From assembly GCA_028293095.1 (NCBI GenBank), contig JAQGPK010000035.1, positions 1 to 9,174 of the forward strand: 9,174 nucleotides of DNA. The letters are read 5' to 3'. The notes under the pieces were generated by a model. The model was not told where the DNA came from, did not search any database, and saw nothing but the letters and a program-made list of their open reading frames with translations. Shown piece by piece: positions 5,327-9,174 of this stretch. Origin of the DNA: Chlamydiia bacterium. GTDB lineage: Bacteria > Chlamydiota > Chlamydiia > Chlamydiales > FEN-1388. How positions within the stretch are numbered: the stretch's first letter is position 1; every line of letters begins with the position of its first letter. The position numbers and the translations under genes were made by a program.

Positions 5327-6474
5327 CTTGGTTTACTACTCATTTAGAAACTATTGTGCAGGCGACTTTTTCTTTACCAACTATTGAAACTGATGTCAAA
5401 AAAATCATTGTGAAGCCAGTTTTGGTAAAGAAAAGCGCTCACCTCATGCTGCAGGTTGCTGAGTTTGATAAAACTAAGTGCATCACAAAGAATATTGATT
5501 CAGGAAGTGTTCAAGAAAAGCTTTTAGAGCTTTTGACGGGGTATGGCTCGCTTTTCGTACGCTGCACTGATGCAGCATACCATATCACCATGAAGGCGCC
5601 AAACTGCCAGGTCAAGAAAAAGCTACTTCAAAATTCGCTCACTCCTGATTTTTCTCACAATAGAAAAAAGCAGTATGCGATTGGAGAAGAAGGAAGGGCT
5701 TATTATCCAGCCCTTATTGAGCTAGGGGTGTTGACACAAGAGGGGAGAGTACGCCCACAAGCAAGTGACAAATTTAGGCAAATTAACCACTTTTTAGAAA
5801 TTGTGGTGGATCATCTTCCGTCTACTGAATCGATGAAAGAGCTCACCATTATTGATTTTGGCTGTGGAAAAGCCTATTTGACCTTCGCACTCTATGAGCA
5901 TTTAACGCAGACATTGAAGCGAAATGTACGCATGGTTGGCGTGGATAGTAAGGCCGATGTCATTGCAAACCTTCAATCACTTGCCAAGAAGCTTTGCTAT
6001 GATGGCCTTTCTTTTGTTGCAGGAACAATTCAAGAGTATACCATTGAGGGAAATCCAGATGCGGTGATTGCTTTGCATGCGTGTGATATTGCAACCGATC
6101 AAGCGATTGCAAAAGCTGTTCATGCGCGCGCAAAGACAATTTTTGTAGCTCCCTGCTGCCAGCATGAGCTGTATAGCCAGCTGAAACCATCTGCCTCACC
6201 GATTCTTTTAAAACATGGGCTCTATCGGGAGCGCTTTGCAGCTCTTTTGACAGATGCGCTCCGTACTGAGCTTTTGAAGAGTGTTGGTTATAAAACAGAT
6301 GTGATCGAATTTGTAGATCCTACTCACACTCCTAAAAACATTTTAATACGTGCGGTCAAAAATGGGGGGGATAGTACTCATCTTGTGCTCAGTGAAGAGT
6401 ATAAAGCGCTCGTTGCCGATTTTGGAGTGACACCCTTTCTAGAAAATGCACTCAGGCAGTCAGCTAATGATTAA
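5302..6474 (+). CDS. Class I SAM-dependent methyltransferase (PF13679/METTL25-like)
   Basis: The 390-residue protein has a Rossmann methyltransferase domain in its second half. Motif I is IIDFGCGKAYLTFAL (183-197). The acidic end of the second strand is in MVGVDSKAD (211-219). ALHACDIATDQAIAKAV (257-273) and VAPCCQHEL (282-290) follow, and THTPKNILIRA (341-351) closes the fold. The pair ALHACD and APCCQ(H) is typical of the family that includes eukaryotic METTL25 and RRNAD1-like proteins and bacterial homologues; the substrate is not known to me, and RNA is a reasonable guess only. The first 160 residues form an uncharacterised N-terminal region, including KKKQYAIGEEG-like basic sequence near 120-131. 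The ATG at 5302 overlaps the stop of a leuS fragment as ATGA and has no clear Shine-Dalgarno sequence. The 3' end overlaps the transporter start by eight bases, suggesting co-translation. Confidence 0.85.
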   Translation: MKLISEVAAWFTTHLETIVQATFSLPTIETDVKKIIVKPVLVKKSAHLMLQVAEFDKTKCITKNIDSGSVQEKLLELLTGYGSLFVRCTDAAYHITMKAPNCQVKKKLLQNSLTPDFSHNRKKQYAIGEEGRAYYPALIELGVLTQEGRVRPQASDKFRQINHFLEIVVDHLPSTESMKELTIIDFGCGKAYLTFALYEHLTQTLKRNVRMVGVDSKADVIANLQSLAKKLCYDGLSFVAGTIQEYTIEGNPDAVIALHACDIATDQAIAKAVHARAKTIFVAPCCQHELYSQLKPSASPILLKHGLYRERFAALLTDALRTELLKSVGYKTDVIEFVDPTHTPKNILIRAVKNGGDSTHLVLSEEYKALVADFGVTPFLENALRQSAND

Positions 6475-7930
6475 AATTGCAATTGTCCTTTTCACCTTCA
6501 TGACAGCCATTGATATTACGGTTCTCGCAACAATTATGCCGCATATCATCGCATCGCTTGGTGACATGCAACTCTACCCTTTGATGAGCTCTGCCTATCT
6601 TGTCTCTTTTTTTTTAATAACACCGATATTTGGAAAGGTAGCGGACCATTTTGGCTGTAAAAAGGCAGCTTTTATTGCGATGGGACTCTTTTTAGTAGGG
6701 TCTCTTTTTTGCGGCCTTTCTCATTCGATGAGAGAGCTAATTGCATCGCGCCTCCTCCAAGGAATGGGCGCCGCAGGTCTTACCAACATCTCTTTTATTA
6801 CAATCGGTAAGCTTTATAAGGAAGACTCTAAACGATCTCTCATGCAGGCAGCTTTAAGTACTGTGTGGGCAACCGCAAGTATTGTAGGGCCTCTTTTTGG
6901 CGCCTACCTCACACTGCTTTATTCCTGGCGATTTGTCTTTCTGATTAACCTTCCGATCGGTCTTTTGGCACTTTTTTTCCTTTCCTCTTTTAAAGAGGTG
7001 CATGTAAAGCTTGAAGAAAAGTTCGATAAGAAAAGTATCGGTCTCTTTATGGGAGGCACACTTTTACTCTTTCTGACAACAGGGCGTATTGCTGCCTCTG
7101 GAATTGGGGGATATTTAGGCGTCTATAAAATCCTTTTACTTATCATCTCTTTTGGACTGCTGGCACTCTTTGTCAAAAGATCACTTAGGATAGCATCGCC
7201 CCTGATCCCGTTTCATCTTCTTAAAACGCCTTTGATTGCAACGTGCATTGCGTTTGGTATTATTTCAGGAGCGTGTCTCACCATTTCAAATACCCTGATT
7301 TCTCTCTATATTCAAGGCGCGCTTCGAGAGTCGCTGGCCAAAGCTGGCTATGTAATCTCAGCAACATCGATTGGCTGGGCGATAGGATCCTTTTTTTGTG
7401 GCCTCTTGCTGCATCGCATTGGTTTACGCGCAATCTGTTTTATTGCAACTGGTACGTTGATTACAGGCTTTAGTTTACTCTCTCGGGCTACTACTTCCGA
7501 TACGATCTCTTATTTAATTGTATCAAATGCTGTCTTAGGTTTTGGACTTGGCTCAATTGTTAATATGACAATCACTGGCGTGCAAAAAGCTGCTATTTCA
7601 AAACTCATGGGACGCGCTACCTCCTTCTTAAGCCTTGTGCGATCTGGAGGCGCAAGTCTTGGAGCTGCGGCTGCTGGTTTTTTGCAGCTCTATTACTTTA
7701 AATCAGCGCTGATCACTGCAAATGAGAGTCTTGTATCGCCACACATTTCAGCTCTTTTAACTGCTCATCCCGAGAAATTTCTTGATAAGAATTTCTGCTC
7801 TACAATACCTCTAGAGCAGTTCCATATGCTTTGTAATTTCTTTGCACTTTCCATTGAAAAAGTATTTATTTTACCAATTATTTTGCTTGTTATCACACTT
7901 CCTCTTGCCTTTTTTCTTCCAAAAAAATAA
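6467..7930 (+). CDS. MFS transporter, DHA2-type multidrug exporter-like
   Basis: This is a 487-residue inner-membrane protein with about 14 hydrophobic segments, as in the proton-coupled DHA2 drug exporters. Signature motifs are AIDITVLATIMP (14-25, motif D1), GKVADHFGCKK (56-66, motif A), SRLLQGMGAAG (94-104, motif B) and GPLFGAYL (141-148, motif C) before SWRFVFLINLPIG. A late LVRSGGASLGAAAAGF segment (390-404) also fits. The substrate cannot be read from the sequence. I prefer the ATG at 6467, which puts the first membrane segment at the N-terminus, overlaps the methyltransferase stop as ATGATTAA and has AGGCAG about ten bases upstream; an in-frame ATG at 6446 would add seven residues and lacks a Shine-Dalgarno sequence. 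No terminator follows, and the last codons overlap the promoter of the next gene. Confidence 0.92.
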   Translation: MIKIAIVLFTFMTAIDITVLATIMPHIIASLGDMQLYPLMSSAYLVSFFLITPIFGKVADHFGCKKAAFIAMGLFLVGSLFCGLSHSMRELIASRLLQGMGAAGLTNISFITIGKLYKEDSKRSLMQAALSTVWATASIVGPLFGAYLTLLYSWRFVFLINLPIGLLALFFLSSFKEVHVKLEEKFDKKSIGLFMGGTLLLFLTTGRIAASGIGGYLGVYKILLLIISFGLLALFVKRSLRIASPLIPFHLLKTPLIATCIAFGIISGACLTISNTLISLYIQGALRESLAKAGYVISATSIGWAIGSFFCGLLLHRIGLRAICFIATGTLITGFSLLSRATTSDTISYLIVSNAVLGFGLGSIVNMTITGVQKAAISKLMGRATSFLSLVRSGGASLGAAAAGFLQLYYFKSALITANESLVSPHISALLTAHPEKFLDKNFCSTIPLEQFHMLCNFFALSIEKVFILPIILLVITLPLAFFLPKK

Positions 7931-7933
7931 AAG
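7905..7933 (+). promoter_or_regulatory. Candidate promoter of the first small paralogue
   Basis: TTGCCT (7905-7910) and TAAAAG (7928-7933) are 17 bp apart. The same spacing and nearly the same sequence recur upstream of the second paralogue (TTGACT and TACAAG at 8617-8645). Conservation between the copies is the main support. The element lies inside the last codons of the transporter gene. Confidence 0.5.
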
Positions 7934-7991
7934 ATAAGCGCTTGTTCGTTGAATGGTTTTGTGAAAATAAAAAATGTGGAGGTTTTGAATG
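7909..7991 (+). repeat. Upstream block repeat, copy 1 (promoter spacer, leader, Shine-Dalgarno, start)
   Basis: This block aligns with 8621-8704 with one net single-base length difference. Shared blocks include CTTTTTTCTTCC, AAGATAAGCGC, TTTTGTGAAAATAAAAA and GGAGG six bases before the ATG. The left part codes for the last residues of the transporter here but is non-coding in the second copy. Confidence 0.9.
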
Positions 7992-8516
7992 TCTATAGGT
8001 GTTTCTGGCAGTGGAAGTGCGGTTCATTTCGGTTTTGAAGATTATGATTATGTATTGGTTGATAAAGATGGTGCTAATTCAGATGAAAAAACAATACAAA
8101 TCGATCTAGAAGAAATGGATGAAGAAGAAGGGTTTGTATCTGTAACAGATAACTTTGGTATTCCACCGGCAGATACAAAGACAAAGCAAGCCGCTCAAAA
8201 AGCCTTGAGTAACGGAAACATTTGCGAGCCTTTACCAGTCACTGAGAATTTTGGAATCCTCGATGCAGAGAAAAAAGCAACGCAAGGTACTCAACGGGTG
8301 ATGAACACTATAAGTACTCTTCCTGCAGCACAGGTGATGGGTACTATAAGTTCTATTCCTATAGCAGAGGCTGTTGTTTCTGTGCGTAAGAGTAGTAAAA
8401 GAAAGCTGCAAAAGGATGATCCTATAAAAAGACTTTTAGGGAATGCAATTGACTTCATTGAAAACAGCCCAAGAAGGGTGCAACGTTCTATAAGTCCAGC
8501 TGATCTTTTAAGTTAA
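7989..8516 (+). CDS. Small protein of unknown function, paralogue of the next gene, with internal repeats
   Basis: No known family was recognised in this 175-residue protein. It is soluble-looking, with an acidic N-terminal third (DLEEMDEEEG at 39-48). A 22-residue unit occurs twice, VTDNFGI (52-58) and VTENFGI (84-90), each followed by a Lys/Gln-rich stretch. A 12-residue unit, VMNTISTLPAAQ (104-115), is followed at once by VMGTISSIPIAE (116-127). The C-terminal segment KRLLGNAIDFIENSPRR (147-163) ending in SPADLL matches the following gene (RLEKLYAQAIQFIETRP), and the N-terminal YDYVLVD (19-25) matches FNDFELVD. TGGAGG (7977-7982) six bases before the ATG is a strong Shine-Dalgarno sequence. 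A hairpin terminator follows. The lack of a signal peptide and the repeats would suit a lineage-specific secreted effector, but nothing shows this directly. Confidence 0.8.
   Translation: MSIGVSGSGSAVHFGFEDYDYVLVDKDGANSDEKTIQIDLEEMDEEEGFVSVTDNFGIPPADTKTKQAAQKALSNGNICEPLPVTENFGILDAEKKATQGTQRVMNTISTLPAAQVMGTISSIPIAEAVVSVRKSSKRKLQKDDPIKRLLGNAIDFIENSPRRVQRSISPADLLS
8298..8369 (+). repeat. Tandem 36-bp in-frame repeat
   Basis: Two adjacent 36-base units (8298-8333 and 8334-8369) encode VMNTISTLPAAQ and VMGTISSIPIAE. The shared ACTATAAGT core and exact in-frame length point to a tandem duplication that has since drifted. Confidence 0.8.
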
Positions 8517-8531
8517 TAATTCATTTAAGAG

Positions 8532-8560
8532 TAAGAGGGGTGAGCCCTCTCTTATTTTTA
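8532..8560 (+). terminator. Rho-independent terminator after the first small paralogue
   Basis: TAAGAGGG and CCCTCTCTTA form a hairpin around a short GTGAG loop; AGAGGG/CCCTCT pairs perfectly, or the outer TAAGAG/CTCTTA pairs with a two-base bulge. TATTTTTA follows directly. It lies 16 bases after the stop codon. Confidence 0.8.
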
Positions 8561-8616
8561 TTAACAAAAATTACTTTTAACTATATGGTTTTTAAGGTAA
8601 TTTCTTCTAGGCTATA

Positions 8617-8645
8617 TTGACTTTTTTCTTCCGAAAAAATACAAG
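8617..8645 (+). promoter_or_regulatory. Candidate promoter of the second small paralogue
   Basis: TTGACT (8617-8622, five of six to the -35 consensus) and TACAAG (8640-8645, four of six) are separated by 17 bp. The matching element ahead of the first paralogue has the same spacing. Confidence 0.55.
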
Positions 8646-8704
8646 ATAAGCGCCTGTCGTTTGAATATTTTTGTGAAAATAAAAATGTATGGAGGCTTTA
8701 GATG
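8621..8704 (+). repeat. Upstream block repeat, copy 2
   Basis: Second copy of the block at 7909-7991. Here it follows about 60 bp of AT-rich non-coding DNA (8561-8620) rather than the transporter gene. Sequence to its left does not match the transporter, so the shared unit begins at or just inside the promoter. Confidence 0.9.
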
Positions 8705-9115
8705 GTTTCAGTTGGTTCTTCTAGGAGTTCAGTAGATAGCTTTAATGACTTTGAACTGGTGGATAATCCTCAAAAGGAGCTAGAGGCTCCTTGGATAAAT
8801 GTTGTGTGTGCTAATAAGTTTTTTGTTTTCACAATGCTAGAGCAGAAGCAGGCGATGGAAGAAAGTACACCGATTCGCTATGTGAGTCGTTTAGAAAAGC
8901 TGTATGCACAGGCAATTCAATTCATTGAAACTCGTCCGCAAATACTCAGACACTTAAAGAAGTCTGACCTTGGAGCTACAGTTGTTGAAAAGAGAGACAA
9001 AGCTCCTATGATTAAGCAAGTTGCTCAGAAAGTGATGCAGCGAATACCAGTCGCTTTCAATAATTTTTTATGCAAAAGACAATTGCAACGAAGTGCGACA
9101 AAATTGGGCGCTTAG
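8702..9115 (+). CDS. Small protein of unknown function, paralogue of the preceding gene
   Basis: The 137-residue protein was not recognised. It shares with its neighbour a Ser/Gly-rich start, an N-terminal NDFELVD (15-21), and the helix-like RLEKLYAQAIQFIETRP (63-79) leading to KKSDL (86-90). It lacks the VT(D/E)NFGI and VM.TIS repeats and instead carries a basic C-terminal extension (KRDKAPMIKQVAQKVMQRIP, 97-116, then KRQLQRSATK). A more hydrophobic patch at 32-45 (INVVCANKFFVFTM) is short for a membrane span. GGAGG (8691-8695) six bases before the ATG is a strong Shine-Dalgarno sequence. It has its own promoter block and a hairpin after the stop, making a self-contained cassette parallel to the first. 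Confidence 0.78.
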   Translation: MVSVGSSRSSVDSFNDFELVDNPQKELEAPWINVVCANKFFVFTMLEQKQAMEESTPIRYVSRLEKLYAQAIQFIETRPQILRHLKKSDLGATVVEKRDKAPMIKQVAQKVMQRIPVAFNNFLCKRQLQRSATKLGA

Positions 9116-9129
9116 AGAGCGTTTAATCG

Positions 9130-9154
9130 GTGAGAGGGGGGGCACCTCTCTCAC
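9130..9154 (+). terminator. GC-rich hairpin after the second small paralogue
   Basis: GTGAGAG (9130-9136) pairs with CTCTCAC (9148-9154) around an 11-base G-rich loop, 14 bases after the stop. No T-run follows, so it is a weaker terminator candidate than its counterpart at 8532-8560, with which it shares the GGTGAG and CTCTCT elements. Confidence 0.5.
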
Positions 9155-9174
9155 AATGTATCAATACAGTTCAT

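Noticed and set aside
5960..6199. Minus-strand frames within the methyltransferase gene
   Set aside because: Two overlapping frames (5960-6199 and 5977-6165) lie antisense to the conserved ALHACD and APCCQ region and have no start signal or family resemblance.

Overview
The window looks like a chromosomal segment from a bacterium of the Chlamydiota, most likely an environmental (Chlamydia-like) lineage. The evidence is the leucyl-tRNA synthetase, whose C-terminal half has a chlamydia-like run after KMSKS (GCRRFLIRAFDL), together with moderate-to-low GC and small lineage-type proteins with no recognisable family. This placement is an inference from remembered family features, not from a search.

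Layout. A minus-strand gene for an autoinhibited Fic-family AMP-transferase with a C-terminal winged helix (1-1092) is divergent from leuS (1229-3751). The 136-bp gap between them carries four copies of an 11-bp element, ATGCNGATAAA. Two lie in each orientation, the outermost overlaps the Fic start codon, and the inner pair sits between the -35 and -10 of a plausible Fic promoter. Downstream, leuS once overlapped a class I methyltransferase gene (5302-6474) by ATGA. That junction is now split by about 1.5 kb of more AT-rich DNA holding one gene for a probable exported, GT-A-like glycosyltransferase (4091-5155). A perfect 54-bp direct repeat (3719-3772 and 5273-5326) flanks the insert. Just inside the left repeat is what looks like the diverged 5' end of a second methyltransferase gene. 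Just outside the right one is the diverged 3' end of a second leuS. This is the pattern expected from single-crossover integration of related foreign DNA, or from a tandem duplication that later decayed. A 17-codon leuS remnant with its own Shine-Dalgarno-like sequence still ends in the ATGA overlap and may keep the methyltransferase translated.

The methyltransferase gene overlaps a 14-segment MFS (DHA2-type) transporter gene (6467-7930). After it come two tandem, distantly paralogous small genes of unknown function (7989-8516 and 8702-9115). Each has an almost identical upstream block (promoter, leader and Shine-Dalgarno) and is followed by a GC-rich hairpin. The first promoter lies inside the 3' end of the transporter gene.

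How the genes relate. leuS, the methyltransferase and the transporter probably formed one co-directional unit before the insertion. The Fic gene is an independent, probably self-regulated unit. The two terminal genes are a duplicated promoter-gene-terminator cassette. No tRNA, rRNA, CRISPR array, transposase or integrase was seen.
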